A stretch of 64,000 nt of DNA from Cucumis sativus (Eukaryota > Streptophyta > Magnoliopsida > Cucurbitales > Cucurbitaceae). The stretch is from NCBI RefSeq assembly GCF_000004075.3, contig NC_026656.2, positions 13,640,001-13,704,000 on the forward strand, written 5' to 3'. The position numbers and the translations under genes are program-made. The notes below the pieces were generated by a model. The model did no database searches. It was given only the letters and a program-made list of their open reading frames with translations, and was not told the origin of the DNA. Every line of letters begins with the position of its first letter. Positions within the stretch are counted from its first letter, which is position 1. Positions 10,806 through 24,170 of this stretch are shown one piece after another.

Positions 10806-10884
10806 AGTAAAGAAACAAGAAAATTCTTGAGCCTCTAATCTAAGAAGAAGAAAAACAAGTAAAGAAACAAGAAAATTCTTGAGC
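10806..10884 (+). promoter_or_regulatory. Duplicated 27-bp sequence carrying heat-shock-element-like cores
   Basis: The same 27 bases occur at 10806-10832 and 10858-10884. Each copy contains GAAAATTCTTGAG (10819-10831 and 10871-10883), which fits the heat-shock element pattern GAAnnTTCnnGAn, with two perfect units and one near-perfect unit. They lie 60-140 bp upstream of the PRXL2-like start codon, in the promoter or 5' UTR. Binding by heat-shock factors is inferred from the motif only. Confidence 0.5.
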
Positions 10885-10944
10885 TAAATTTTGTGGCTTA
10901 CAATTCAATTTCATTTCACAGGGGAAGCTTCAGACTTCAGAGCA

Positions 10945-13644
10945 ATGAATTCAATTTCTGCTCACACCCATAACCCTTTTCGATCTGCTTCCCATTCAAT
11001 TTTCCCCTCCTCTTTCACTTTCAACTTCCCTTCCCAGTTTCCCTCTCATCCGTTTCTCAATCCTATTTCTCCCAGTTGCATCCTCAATTCTGCAAGATTA
11101 CGGACCTCTAATCCCCATGTTCGTCGCAATTTCAGGTCGTCTCAAGTTCTCAAGGCTTCCACTTCTTCTGGATATGTCCCAGAGATTGGGGAAATTCTCG
11201 GGGATGTTCGTATTTTCACTGCTGGTGGTGAGCCAGTTCTGTTCAAGGATCTTTGGGACCAGACTGAGGTAATCTAACAACCATTTCCTCTTCTGGGTTT
11301 GTCCGAATTTACTGATTGAAGTTCTTTTGCTGATTGATTCTGATAATGGGTTTGTGTTTTAATCTGCTTGATCATAATCTGAAAGCTGCAACTGTAGACT
11401 GCATAATGCTGAGACGAAGAAGAAGAAGAAATAATTAAGAATTGGACATGGAATTCCTTGGTATTATGCATAAATTATTGGTAATTTATTTGGTCTGAAC
11501 TTTGATGTTTCTTTCCTTCCAAGTAATGGAAATAAAAAGGGACAGCTTAAGAATGATTCTAACTGAGTAGAGGTGACAGCTTCAGTGTGTAATGTTCCCT
11601 TCCTTTTACTTGAGATAGAAACCATGTAGCATATTGAAGAACAGAGCAAAAAGGAGGAAAATGCTGTTATGTTATAAATCTCAAATTTTGGCAGTTTTTG
11701 AAAACATTGGTTGAAACTAGATCATAAACCAAAAAGTTTACAGGTGTAATGAGGGTTTATAAGCAAAAAAAAAAAACCAAATGATTACTGAAAAGGGACC
11801 TTAGCTAACTGAAATTCCAATTCATAAGCAGTGAGTGTAGTGTATTTGAAAAACTCCACTGCAATGCTATCCTACCCTCTCAGGGACTATTTCATGGTAG
11901 AATTAACATCTGGATATATATGATTCATGAGTAACATATCTAGAGAGCTCAATAGTGTTACATTTACTGACTTATACAACTTGATACGTTATGTAACAAG
12001 TGGAGGCATCTATATCTCCATATTATAAGTTATAGATTCAAAGATGTGATATTTGATGATATTTGTTTGGTGTTTACGTAGGGAATGGCTGTTGTTGCAC
12101 TTTTGAGACATTTTGGATGCTTTTGCTGGTAAGTCCTATCAATTTGGACCATTCATTTGCAGTTTTTTTTCCTTTGCAGGAAAAGAGGTTGAATATCTTT
12201 TTGTTTTGGTAATTTCATCTGTGTTATTTTTGTGACAGACAGCTACTTGTTCTTATTTCTAGTTGGGAACTTGCTTCCACTCTAAAAGAATCCAAAGAAA
12301 GATTTGATTCATCTGGTGTTAAATTAATAGCTGTAGGCATCGGTACTCCAAATAAAGCACGTATCCTAGCCGAGCGGGTATCAACTTTTAATTTTCCATG
12401 GCTGCATCATGTTTTTAACTCTTAGAAGACATCTCTTTATTAATAGTTATACTATGTAGCTTAGATGCTCTAAATCAAAATAAATCATAATACTATATTC
12501 CTGACTTCATTAAATTTGGATATTGTTATTTATTGTTTTAATGTTAATTTTGAAGAGATTCTAATTATGTAAACATGCATGACATTACATTTTAAAAAGT
12601 TTCTAATTATAAGTGATTTAACTTTTTAAGTTTGTATGTAATAAGTATTTAGTGTTAACTCTCCTTAGCATAATGATATATGACTTTTACAGTATTGATT
12701 TTGTTAACACAAATTGGTTAGATTTTTCTTCTAAAGAAAGAAGTAGGGATTAAATAACCACAACCCTAAAGTTTGTAGACTGAACTTATAATATTATCAT
12801 CTCTCTTTTGGCTTCTTCTGTTCTGCTTTCATGGCATTAACATTGCTTCTTCATCCTTCAAATTCCAGTTGCCTTTTCCAATGGATTGCCTTTATGCTGA
12901 TCCTGATAGAAAGGTAATACGAAGCTATAAATCTCCTTTCTATAGCATCATTACATTCGTTGTCGTTTTTCTTTGTTTTTTCAAGTTGAAGAACATAGGT
13001 GATATTGAACATTCAACCTATAAGATGATTATGATTTATGCAATCTCTGAAGTAACCTTGAGCAATGATCTAGACATAAAAACAATATGCCAAAGTGAAT
13101 AATTTGAATTGTTCTCATCTATTTTGATATTTGCCTCTAATTCTTGTGAAATCTAATCAAAATATTGTTCTTACAGGCATATGATTTACTAGGTCTATAC
13201 TATGGCTTTGGTCGTACATTCCTTAATCCAGCTAGTGTAAGAATTCTCCTTCCATGTACTTCATGTACTCCACATAAATTTTCTTTCCGTTTGAACTTTG
13301 TTTTACCCCCAATTGTCAAATGTTTCTAGGTCAAGGTGTTTTCAAAGACGAGATTGGACATCATGCGAGAAGCCATGAAAAACTATACTTTTGAGGCTAC
13401 CCCGGACGATAAAAGCAGCGTGTTGCAGCAGGTCTTATTTGTGTTTTAATCACATGAAGAACACTAGCCTTTAGATCTTCTATTTGTTGAAACTTTCTTA
13501 TTTCATGTTTGTCGTCATTAGGGAGGGATGTTTGTTTTCAAAGGCAAGCAACTGTTGTATGCTCGAAAAGACGAAGGTACTGGCGACCACGCTCCCTTAG
13601 ATGATATCTACAACATCTGCTGTACTCAAGTCCCTGCAACCTGA
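10945..13644 (+). CDS. AAED1: Chloroplast thioredoxin-like protein of the PRXL2/AAED1 family
   Basis: Seven exons: 10945-11268, 12082-12128, 12263-12377, 12869-12913, 13177-13236, 13330-13431 and 13522-13644, all GT-AG, giving 271 residues. Residues 1 to about 70 are Ser/Pro/Phe/Asn-rich with Arg, like a plastid transit peptide. The AhpC/TSA-like domain follows, with VALLRHFGCFCCWELA (Cys121, Cys123 and Cys124, the last codon split by intron 2), LIAVGIGTPNKARILAE, LPFPMDCLYADPDRK, LGLYYGFGRTFLNPAS and a C-terminal GGMFVFKGKQLLY. These blocks match the Arabidopsis AAED1-type thioredoxin-like protein. The family is linked to redox or antioxidant roles, and its exact substrate is unsettled. An in-frame ATG at 10891 exists, but MNSIS at 10945 gives a better transit peptide. 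It is complete and intact. Confidence 0.9.
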
Positions 13645-13654
13645 AGCAATTGAA

Positions 13655-13725
13655 CTGTTGTTGTATGCTCAAAAACGATGAAGGTATCAATGGCCACACT
13701 TCGACATCCATTGTTGAGTCATAGC
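13655..13725 (+). repeat. Diverged partial copy of the PRXL2 last exon just past its stop codon
   Basis: Eleven bases after the stop, AACTGTTGTTGTATGCTCAA and the following GATGAAGGTATCAATGGCCACAC repeat, with mismatches and an inserted GTT, the last-exon stretch at about 13547-13595 (AACTGTTGTATGCTCGAAAA, then GACGAAGGTACTGGCGACCACGC). It sits in the 3' UTR and is out of use for coding. It appears to be a local tandem duplication that has decayed. Confidence 0.6.
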
Positions 13726-15384
13726 ATGAATCTTCACTCTTGGTTCTTAGATATTTTGATTGGTATGTGTCCCTTCTTATAGGGTGATTCAATGAAATAC
13801 ATAGTGATATTACAATTTATCTATGAATATGTTTTATGTTAAACATTTTCAATACTTTTTCAAAAATACTCTTTAGTTCAAATAGTAAACATAGATATTT
13901 TAGACCTTGCGTCTTTCATCAATGAAACATAATTATTCTTCAACGAGTCATGGCTTCGTTATTAGAACCCTAGAATTCTTCGTTTAAAGTTGATCCATCT
14001 TATTTACTATCTAATTAGTCACACCAAGTAAATCATCCTAAATGATCACATGATATCAAGCAATGCAAAGTAAACAATCTTAATTCGAAATCAAATTACA
14101 TTTGCAACATGTCGAAGCAAACAGGATTGAAGCAAACATGATAAACAACAATGAAATTACATTTACCATTGATGTCTATTTTGATTGATCCATCGATAAA
14201 ATCTCATTACGATTACATCAATCTAAAAATTGATAAACATGGTATTAGTCTTAAAGATATCAAGAACATAACCTTTTAGAAGTAAATATGATATGCCAAA
14301 AAACGAAGTCGATCGATCCAATGAAACACCCGAGAAGAATTCAAACCAAACAATATTTAAAGAAGAAAAAGGTTGTAAAATATATTTGATATAAAAATGA
14401 AATGAAGAGTTTATATTATAAGGAGAGGAAATAATTGGAAGGAAATTTGGCCGTCCTAAATAATATAAAAAAAGGGGGGGATGGCCCACATCTCACTCAT
14501 TAATTAGGGTTTTAGTAACATGAAAATCCCATATTGCCCTTAATACTTTTGAGAAGAAACGAAGGTTAAAGATGTAATTTGGGAATATATCGTTATTGCG
14601 TTTTATCAAAAAAAGTCAATTCCGAACGGTATCTCTGCACCGACCACCGACCTACCCTCGGTCTCCTCTTTCACTTTTTATTTTTATTTTTAAGTTAGTA
14701 TTATTTATAAAAAATTTAAAAACATATATTTTCAAGCATAACAAAGTAATCCAAAATTTTGATATAATTTATAAATATTCTTTTACATTTTTGATATACT
14801 GGTTTTGAAATATATAATCCAATTTGTGGCACGACATCCCATGATAAATTTGTTTGGAATTTTTGTATGAGTTTGGTTAGAAAATTTTGGAAGTAATCAA
14901 ACAAAGATCATTAGGTCCTAACCATAACATTGGTAATTAATTAATCTCCTCCAACTTGTAATTCTAACATTCCAATCTCACCCCAAATCTTTAATTTAAC
15001 ATTTCTTTTTTTTTTTCTCAATTTAATTATTATTTTGAAGTCCAAAATTTAAAAAAAAAAAAAAAAAAATCTCTTCTCTCTCAAACCATTTTTGGAAATG
15101 ACTCGAATACCCTTTTAAACCTATTCCTCGAATTCTACATGTTTAGAGAATTGGAGGACTAAAAAGGAAGACTTCCAAAAGTTATACCAAAATGGCAAAA
15201 CCTTTTTCTTAATAATTAAACAAGTGAGGTGGATTATGTCGGTGAATTTGGATATGGAATATATAATAATGTATATGAAATTCAAAGTTAAATCACAAAT
15301 TAAATGATTAGAAAACAAAAGTGAAGATATAGACAAAAAATTTAGTTGGCCAAATCGCCAACATATTTTTATAATTAAACCCAA
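13726..15384. other. Intergenic, upstream of the ERF gene
   Basis: AT-rich with A and T homopolymers (about 15007-15017 and 15051-15069). No gene, RNA or intact mobile element was recognised. The 3' part must carry the ERF promoter. Confidence 0.4.
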
Positions 15385-15480
15385 CAGAGAAAAAGAGAAA
15401 AAGAGAGAAGAAGAAATCTTTCAAAATAAGAAAAACAGAGAGAGACTTCCAATTCTCTCTGTTTTGAGAGAAAAAGAGAA
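15385..15480 (+). promoter_or_regulatory. GAGA-rich 5' leader of the ERF gene
   Basis: Directly before the ERF start codon lies a purine tract dominated by AGAGAAAAAGAGAAAAAGAG and ACAGAGAGAGAC blocks. Such GA-rich leaders are common in plant transcription-factor genes and can bind GAGA-type (BPC) factors. That function is inferred. Confidence 0.4.
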
Positions 15481-15960
15481 ATGAAAGACAGAAAGGAAGA
15501 GAAAAAATCAAAGCAATTCAAGGGGATAAGGATGAGAAAATGGGGGAAATGGGTTGCCGAAATTCGAGAACCCAATAAACGCTCTCGAATTTGGCTGGGT
15601 TCTTATTCCTCCCCCGTCGCTGCCGCCCGTGCTTACGACGCCGCCGTCTTCCACCTCCGTGGCCCCACCGCTCGCCTTAATTTCCCTGACTTTTTAACAA
15701 CCACCGTTGACCGTGCTTCCTCCTTCCCTCTCTCCGCCGCTGCTGTCCGCAAGATCGCTGCCGAAGTCGGCGCTCAGGTCGACGCCCTTGAGTCGTCTCG
15801 CCGTCATTCTTCCGACCAAAGTTGTTCTCTCAACCCCACCAAGCTTCGTTGCTGTTCTTATTCTTGTTCAAGTGGTTTTTCCGATCGGGTCGACTTGAAT
15901 AAATTTCCTGACCCGGAAGATTCCGATGGCGACTGCGTTAGTACTCATTGGACAAGCTGA
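15481..15960 (+). CDS. ERF/DREB-type transcription factor with one AP2 domain and a DLN repression motif
   Basis: An intronless ORF of 159 residues, typical of this family. A short basic N terminus ([11 protein letters not shown]) leads into a single AP2/ERF domain at residues about 13-70: [20 protein letters not shown], then [20 protein letters not shown] and [11 protein letters not shown]. Valine in WVAEIREP and the WLGSY motif fit the DREB A-5 / ERF group II subgroup. Near the C terminus [11 protein letters not shown] provides a DLNxxP-type EAR motif, known to recruit co-repressors, so it probably represses transcription in the nucleus. Members usually bind DRE/GCC-box DNA and act in stress or developmental responses. 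Third-position GC is high compared with the AT-rich flanks, normal for intronless ERF genes. Confidence 0.92.
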   Translation: MKDRKEEKKSKQFKGIRMRKWGKWVAEIREPNKRSRIWLGSYSSPVAAARAYDAAVFHLRGPTARLNFPDFLTTTVDRASSFPLSAAAVRKIAAEVGAQVDALESSRRHSSDQSCSLNPTKLRCCSYSCSSGFSDRVDLNKFPDPEDSDGDCVSTHWTS

Positions 15961-18900
15961 CATTTTTTCTTTGTAGGTTTCTCCATAAAGTATCATTTTA
16001 GTTCTTGAATTTTGAAGTTTTTAATTTTAGTTCGATCTATGTTAATGATCTAATTTTAACTTTCTGCTTCTGTTAAATCTAAATTCAAACGTGTTTTATT
16101 AGCAAAAACCGAAAACATAAACTTGCAAGTTTAGTCTTTAAAATCGAAGAAAATGGTATGTAGAGTTAGAATTTAGTTTTCATAGAGTTTCTAAGACTAT
16201 TCATGAGACTTTGTATGAAGTTTTATTATACAATTTTAACTTTTTTTTTCTTAATTATCGAAACTAAAATTATAATTAAAAACATATAACCTTTCATAAA
16301 AATTATTATTAAATAGATAACCAATATTGGTAAAAATTAATTTGGGATTCAAAATCTACCGCATATATTTTTAATATATCACAAGTGAAAACAAGTGAAC
16401 TAAACATGGATGAGCTTTGAAATGAGATCAAAATGATATTTTAATTGAACTTTTAAAATATAAAGATGAAAATGATATTTTAATAGAATTTAGTTGCATT
16501 GACCAATTGATGGTTATTGCATACACCCATTGATGTGGTCTTGTATTGAATGGAAATCCATGCTCAAGATAGATTTGTAAATTACGGACTAAAATTTAGT
16601 TAGATTAAAAAGAAATTGTTTTCAAATATAGCAAAATAAATTAAAATATTTTCAAAATATCATTCTATCGATCAAAACCTACTCTTAGATAGATTACGAA
16701 ATTTTACTATATTTATAAATGTTTTTACAAGTTTCATATTTAAAATAATTTTTCAAAATCAATTCGAAAAAAATAAAATATAATAAAAATAAAATAAATT
16801 ATATATTATATTTTATCGATCATTTAAATAATAATTTTATCGTGGATCTCTAAATACACTCAACTATCACTTCAAAAATAGTTGTAGTTAATGATAGTTG
16901 TAGTTCAATTCTTCTTAGTTGTTTTGCCATCCCTTGACTTTTTCCTTTTTTTTTCTTAATTTTACATATTTGACTCGTTAGGTTAAGAATTTAGTCTCAA
17001 AATTATTTATTGATAGGAACTAAATTTCTAATTTTATATAGATTCGTGTATGGTCGTGAAGCTATCAATCCACCATTAGCTAGAACTTTAAACAACTAAT
17101 AGACAACTATGGTTCAATAAGCTAACATAAAGTGTATTTCAATTGAATAGTAAAATATAAAGGAGAGATTGACTGTAAGATCAATTTCTTAATTGATTAT
17201 ATAAGCAAGTAATTTTGAAATAAATATTTCAAGAGTTAAAAGGAATTAAGTATAAATGTTGAGTAGATTTAAACAACTTTTTACTTGTTTGATTTTTTCC
17301 CCTAAAATTAGTCTCTTTAGAAAAAGAAGAAAAAAAAAGTGGTTTTGTTCAAATTAATTGTATGTATGTAAATATATAACATAGGTGTAGTCATGAATCA
17401 CATTTTAGCCTCTCCTTTTTCCTTGTCCCTATAGTATATGTATTATTGCACTATTCCTTTATAGACCTTTCTTTTCATCAACTTTTTCTTTTTGTACAAC
17501 TTTTATATGCATATTCAAGTATACATCATCTAGTGTAAGTAAAAAGAAAATTTATTTGTAACAAATACATGTTACAAATAGAGACACATATAGTAATCTA
17601 TTTTGATTTATCGTGGTTCATCGTAGATAGGCGACAATACCTTACTATATTTGTAAATACTTTAGTTCATTTTGCTATGTTTAAAAATAGTTGATAATGG
17701 AATTGCACGAGAATCATGATTAAAGAACTGAACTACATGGCAAAATTTTTGAGCAAAAACTATCCTTGAAGTAGGGTGGTAGGTTTAAATTTTTAATGGT
17801 CTACAAATTGGACTCACAAACCTTGTTCAAATGTTAATATTGGACCCTTAAATACACAACTGTAAGAACTTAATCAATTGTATAAGTTAAAAGATTATTA
17901 GGATCCACGGTTTCGCTGATGAATAATTAAAGAGATTTATTACCTTCTTATTCACATCAACTCACATTTCTTACTTCGTTCGTGTTAGTTTCCTCGATTA
18001 CTTTCTTATAATTATTACCAACAACTCAACTCTTTGTTTTTATCACTAACCAAACATCCTCTAATTGTGTAATAGTAATTAAAATTGTTTAGTAATTAAG
18101 TATTATATAATAGAAAATTAGTATAACTTCCAAAGTTTACTAACTTTGTAAAATTAAAACAAAACTAATTAAAAACTAAAAATAAGAGATAATAAAAGTA
18201 TGAATTAAGATTGAAAAAAAAAACGTATATTTACATCTATTATTAACATCATTTGTTAAAAATCGGTTATGTATCAATTAAAATGAACATAATTCAATTA
18301 AATCATTAACGGATACGAGATTAAATTATTGATAGAACATATTATAAAATAACGATAATAAACAAAAAAATAAATTCATAAAAGTTGTGTTAACAAAAGT
18401 AAATACAATACCACGTGTCAACTATTGACAAGTTTTTTCGGAAAATATCAATGACATTGACTAATTCTTTTTAGTATTATCCTTTTAGAAATTTGTTCAT
18501 ATAAAAAGTAATAAATTTAACTCTTTTGTAGAAAAATATAAAGGTTTGGATTATTGTTTTGCTGGCAATTTCATTTCTAGAAACTATTTTATTTCCATAA
18601 TTTTTGACTTCAAAATATTAATTTCATGAATAAATATTGGTATTTCTATCAATTTGTTTCATTTGGAATTCTTACGATTATGTATACTACAAATTAATTC
18701 ATGATAGATTAACATACTCTAAACTCAAAATCATAAATAATTAATTAAAGTTATCAAAATGTATGTACAACTATATGACACTCATCAACATTTGTGATTA
18801 TTTGTGCAATGGTTTCTCCATGATTGGCGGAGACTTGTGTTCCTTTGTCTTTTGTTGACTATCTATTTTAAAAAACAATTCTTTTACTTTATCAAATTAT

Positions 18901-20081
18901 CCTATTCCTCGCTTTCTTGTTATTGTGGTAAACCTCTAAATAATACTAAATAAGTGAATGATAATTGTTTTATTTGCATAAACTTTAAACATTTTAAGTT
19001 AAAATAGATAAAAATAAATACAATTTTGAAAGCTTAGAAACGGTGTTAATTTAGTTTTACGCGGTCATATTTTAGTTTATCTACTGTTTGATGAATTATG
19101 TACGTAATTGTAGTTTTGGTTAATTCACTTTAATCGTCTAAATTATCTTTGAACGTCGACCCTTTCTTTAGCAATTATTGATAAAAAAAATTTGACGAAA
19201 GAGAACTCACACAACCACTTTCACTTACTATATTAACATGAATTTGTAACTTCTTGTAGAAGTTGTCACCCTTAAAACAATTAGAATGTCACAAACACAC
19301 ACTCCAATGTTTTGAGAAGGAAGAAGATTCAGTTAGATGTGTAGATACGCATGCTAAATCTAGATCAGTTTCCTTCATCCATCCTCTTATGAATAGGAAT
19401 CCGAAGATAACCTCTGCCACAACCTCTAGGAGTGAGGTTGGCCAATTAGGTCAAGTGATCCAATTGTTTTGCCCTCTCTTATTCGGCATCTGTTCATAAA
19501 GTCCAGTGGCTATAACAGACTCTCCAGATCAAAGGACTGACATACAAAAGTTGTGAACTAAGAGGCACTTCTGGAAGGAAAAGGGTTAGACAATAAATAA
19601 TGAAACATTGGGCCTATGGCCCATCCATTTAATGTAGCTGCCATAATAGCAAACTGATATAAGTGAATGGCACTTTATATATATGTATAATGAACTGAAA
19701 GCATTTGTGTTTTATGCCTCAACAAAAAAAACAAAAAAAAAAAGAATAGGGCATTGCTTTCTAAATCAGGGAATGAAGCCATTTAAAGTTTTGGGTACGT
19801 TGGGAAACGACAACTACCATACTTGACAACAAATGATAACAATAACTAATGGTTATTTAGAGTTCAATTAGGTTCGATAAGATTTGAGCAAACTATTCGA
19901 AAAAATGACTCATTTTGAAGTGAAGAATAGAGTATGATTAAACCTGTTTAAGAAGTGATGAGTACCCAAAGAGCAAAGAGATAGGGGTTAGGATTAGTAA
20001 TTATCAATCCCAAAAGTTAGAGTAACATTTCACACAAGAAATAACAAAATTTAAAACTTCATTGTATTTGAAAAAAATGAG

Positions 20082-20107
20082 AAATAATAATAATAATAAT
20101 AATAAAA
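20082..20107. repeat. (TAA)n microsatellite
   Basis: About eight perfect AAT/TAA units in a row. Confidence 0.9.
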
Positions 20108-20941
20108 GAGAACAACCGAGAGAGGAAGTCAAAACTTCAATAACATTAACAAGTTAATCTCTCTTTCAAGATCGAATCTCCTACTTTTAAATGAATAAAT
20201 GGGAGGTTCGGGGGGCCAAGAAGGGGAGGAAGAAGAAATATAGGAAGCCACGTGGAGAAAATATTATAGATTGAAATCCAAAAGATGTCAAATCAACGAG
20301 ATATTTGTGTGTGTACAATTACCGACTAAAATGAAGTGTGATTGGACACCAAAACTAAAAGCACTTTCTAGTAAAGGAAGTGGGAGGAGGGTGGTTATGA
20401 ATGTATTCAATTAGTTCATTCTATGAAAACACACTCATTTTCTTATACATATCAACTGTCCTTTCCTCTACTACACTAGCTTTTCTATGTCTACTTCTAC
20501 ATCTCTCTCATTTCTTCCCTATACACACACATGACTTCCCACCACTTTAATCAACATTCCATGACAACAAGTTGGAAGATATGAGAGATCATCACATTAA
20601 TTTATATAAACATGACTGTGGTACAAATTATGACTTGAATATCGAATGACTATTAACATGTTCATCATGAGTTTTGAAAATAGGAAAAGATTATCATTTT
20701 TTGTTGTTGAGTAAGTACATATTACTAACAACATGTTTATTATCCATATTGCACCTTCACACTACTATTAATAAGAATTCAAAGCTCGGAGTATATATGA
20801 GTATGAAAATGAGTGAGATTAGTGAGAGAGTTAACTAAAAGAGTCGTAGCTCAAGAGAGAGAAGAAGAGTCATAGCGCGTGAAATAATTATTGTATGAAT
20901 GAACTTTATTTTACACTTGTTGAAATTGTGAGGAGTTAGTG

Positions 20942-21165
20942 TAACACCCTAGCCTCCATGGCTCAAAATCAAGCTGATTCTAGACCTTGGTCCCGACATT
21001 TCCTTAAATCTCCTCTACAACCTAACAATATCATCCTTTCTCTTGTCTTAACGATGCTTCTAAGATTAAAATTTGTTTTTACAAACCCAACACAAGCGCT
21101 TTTCAACATGTTTTTTTTCTCACTCACATGTTTCATAGGAAAATCTAAAAAGTCTGCCAAATATA
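20942..21165 (+). mobile_element. Probable LTR-retrotransposon relic, copy 1
   Basis: It begins TGTAACACCCTAGCC, the common start of many plant Ty3-type LTRs. It contains ACAAACCCAACACA, TTTTCAACATGTTTT, CTCACTCACATGTTTC and AAAATCTAAAAAGTCTGCC in the same order as the relic at 42052-42180. No second LTR, primer site or coding region was seen nearby, so it is a fragment or decayed solo LTR. Identity is inferred from the pair similarity. Confidence 0.4.
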
Positions 21166-22348
21166 GCTAGATTGTTCAAAATTAAACTAAGCACACTTAA
21201 CTTTTAAGTTATAATCCTTGACTAATGACATCAAAAAGGAAGGAAATCTTCAATCTTCTTAAGCAATACTTTCATTCCTCATAATTGTTCTCACTCGAAC
21301 ATGATCTTGCCTTATTCACGTCACCTTCCTAAAGACATGTCGTCACATGGATGGCGTAGTACTGACATAGTTAATACACTCCAATTTTGGTTCTTTTGGT
21401 AAATTTAGCTTAAGATATCGTCGATGTTTGAGTAAGTTTCATGAAGTTTTTTTACATGAATTCATGGATTTCAATATAATATATATTCTTTTTTTTCTTT
21501 GAACATTCTCCTTTTAAAATTCACTCAAAATTTCTAAAAGCTTTAATTCCTAGATGTGTTTCTAAAAGTACATCAAGCAATATTGTATTTAGGTTTTGTG
21601 GTAGGGTGATATTTTGAATCATTTTTATGATTTGCATGAATGTTCTATGTGTCATTAAATTTAGTACTATGGACATATAAAAAGAATATTGAATTATACA
21701 AAGATTCCCACATTAATATTATTATATATATACATCACAAAATATCTTTCTCCATTATCTTCTTCATTTTCATATATATAAACTCTAAAAATAGTAATTA
21801 TTAACCCTTTGAAATATACTATTTCTTGATACTTTTATTTATGATAAAACATTCTCTTCTATTATTATATTAATTATCTATGTTACAATTTATTTAAAAG
21901 AAAATTCACACATGCACCCATTTTATATTCTTTCTTCCTCTCTCCCCTTTAGCTAATTGTCCATCCCTTTCTCTTTTCATTAACTATGCATTTCATGAAA
22001 GTGATCATACTAAAATGTAGGGCTTAGGTATGCCCTAGAGAGGCTTCACATGTGATAACAAGATATTTAAGTGGAGATTGTGGACTAGCTAGGGCTGTGT
22101 AATTGCATGTCAAATCATCCAACTTTATATATTTTGATAATCATTCTCCCCTCCTCCCATCATTGTTTGTTCTTCAAATATTTTAAATTTGTTATAAGTT
22201 TAATGTTTTAAATCTAGAGGCGTCTCTGGCTATACGTTTGTGTTGATCTTTATTGTTTACGTTTCTCTCTTCTTTTGTTTTTCACAATTTCATAATACTT
22301 ACAAAACCTATCATACCCCTTTCAACCTCTATATCAAACTTTGAAACT

Positions 22349-22373
22349 ATATATATATATATATATATATATG
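22349..22373. repeat. (TA)n microsatellite
   Basis: Uninterrupted alternating TA run of 25 bases. Confidence 0.9.
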
Positions 22374-24170
22374 TGGGTAATGTTCTATAGATTTATAATA
22401 ATTTCATTTTTATTATGATTTTGATATAGGGTTTGAATAATTTCGATTTGATAACCGTTTTAGTTTTAGTTTTTTGTTTTATAAACGTGGCTTATCTATC
22501 TCTAAACTTTTTCTTGTTTTGTAATATCTATAAATCTTTGAATGATGTTTTCAAAAACTAATATAAATTTTGATAATTAAAAAATAAAATAGTTTTAAAT
22601 TTTTTAATTTATCACTATTTTCAGGAGAGTCGTGGAGATTATTATAGACCTCTCTAAATTAATAATTTCTTTTTAAATAGGCTCCTACAAACATGTAGAA
22701 GACTTGAAAATTCAACATCGTTCTAGTTCGAGTAAAAGAATAGCAACCCACCAACAATTCTCCATTGATTATTTATTTATTTAATGTAATTTTTTCTTTT
22801 AATTAACGTCAGGATTTTAGCTCAATTTTAAATAAATTTAAAGATGATGTGAAGGTTTTGCTATGGGTTTTAAGACTACAAACACATGAATGATTATTGG
22901 AAACATAAAAATAACTTTCAATTAGTCAAACTAAAACAAATTAAATGATTACATCAATTCATAAGAATAGAGTTAGTCACTCTTAAATCTTAATCAACAA
23001 TAAAAATATAACTCTTTGAGAACAATCCTTAACAAAGTAGAAATTGAATATAAACATGTTTCTTCTAAAGGATCTCCATTTGATTAAATAAAATAGGTTA
23101 ATCCAATGTAATTTGAAGTGTTATAATCGAGTTAACTTCCAGATTTAGAGTCTATATCTAATCAAGTTAAATTAGTTAAATTAAGAATTTATAATCTAAT
23201 AATTACCTTTTTGTTCTCTCCTACAATGGTGCACAATAGCATCAATATAACAAAATTGAAGAACATCCTCGTCTAATAATTTAAGAAGGAAGTTTTCATT
23301 GTGTTGAGAATAGAGTTTAGACATTATCCTACATCGATGTAGCGGTAACATTCTTCTAATCAGCTATGTAATACTCTTGCCACTGTTTTTGCAATATGTG
23401 TGTGACTATCTTATCGATATAACACCAACTTTTACTAGGGTTGATGAAATGTGACCGAAATTTCATGCTAATTAGATAAAGTGAAAATAAACATATATTG
23501 TCATCGTGCATGTGAAAAGTTTGTTGTTCCTAACACAAATAATATCGAAGTCAAGTCACTAAGTCTTGTTTGTGTGTCTCAATGATCTATGGTTAATGAG
23601 TTTTTATCGGATATGTCTTGATGAATAGTAGCTTGATTCAAATTGATACGCTAAAAAATAACACAAAGTGATGACTATTTGAACTGATGGTTATTGAAAA
23701 TATTTAAACAACTATCATAATTGGTACGAGATTATTAGGTGGTTTAGAGAACAAAAACGTGCTTTTGCACAAGCATTACTCAAAATAGAATTTGAGTGGA
23801 GGGAGAGATTGAGTATAAGCTAATTAAGAGCTTATTCGACTGATTTTTGTTTCACTAACTCTTACAAATGTAGCTCAATTGTCCCTAACTACTAAAAGAG
23901 AAGCTTTTGCCTTAATTTCCCTCCTAATTTGACTTTAGACATCGGTTTTATGCTCCAATGAATGTCCTGGGGAAAAAGAAAAGTATCTGAAACAAAAAGG
24001 AAAAAAAAAAGAAGAGAAGTTTCAATTATAATTTGAAGCTTTTATGAAGCTAAGTCGTTGCACAGTCAATTTCCAAATTGTAGTGGTTGGCTCCAATAAC
24101 CCAACACATACAATTTTATACGATTTTGTGGGGGGAAAACCAGACCAGAAGGGGCATTGGGATTTGAGAG

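Larger units (their letters stand above)
15961..24170. other. Long gene-free AT-rich interval (8.2 kb)
   Basis: No gene is supported. It holds two short copies of an AT-rich inverted-repeat element (about 16619-16745 and 17566-17700), a TAA microsatellite (20082-20107), an LTR-like relic starting TGTAACACCC at 20942, and a TA microsatellite (22349-22373). A less AT-rich patch at 19260-19620 has short open frames on both strands but nothing I recognise. It may be an old gene fragment. Confidence 0.45.
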
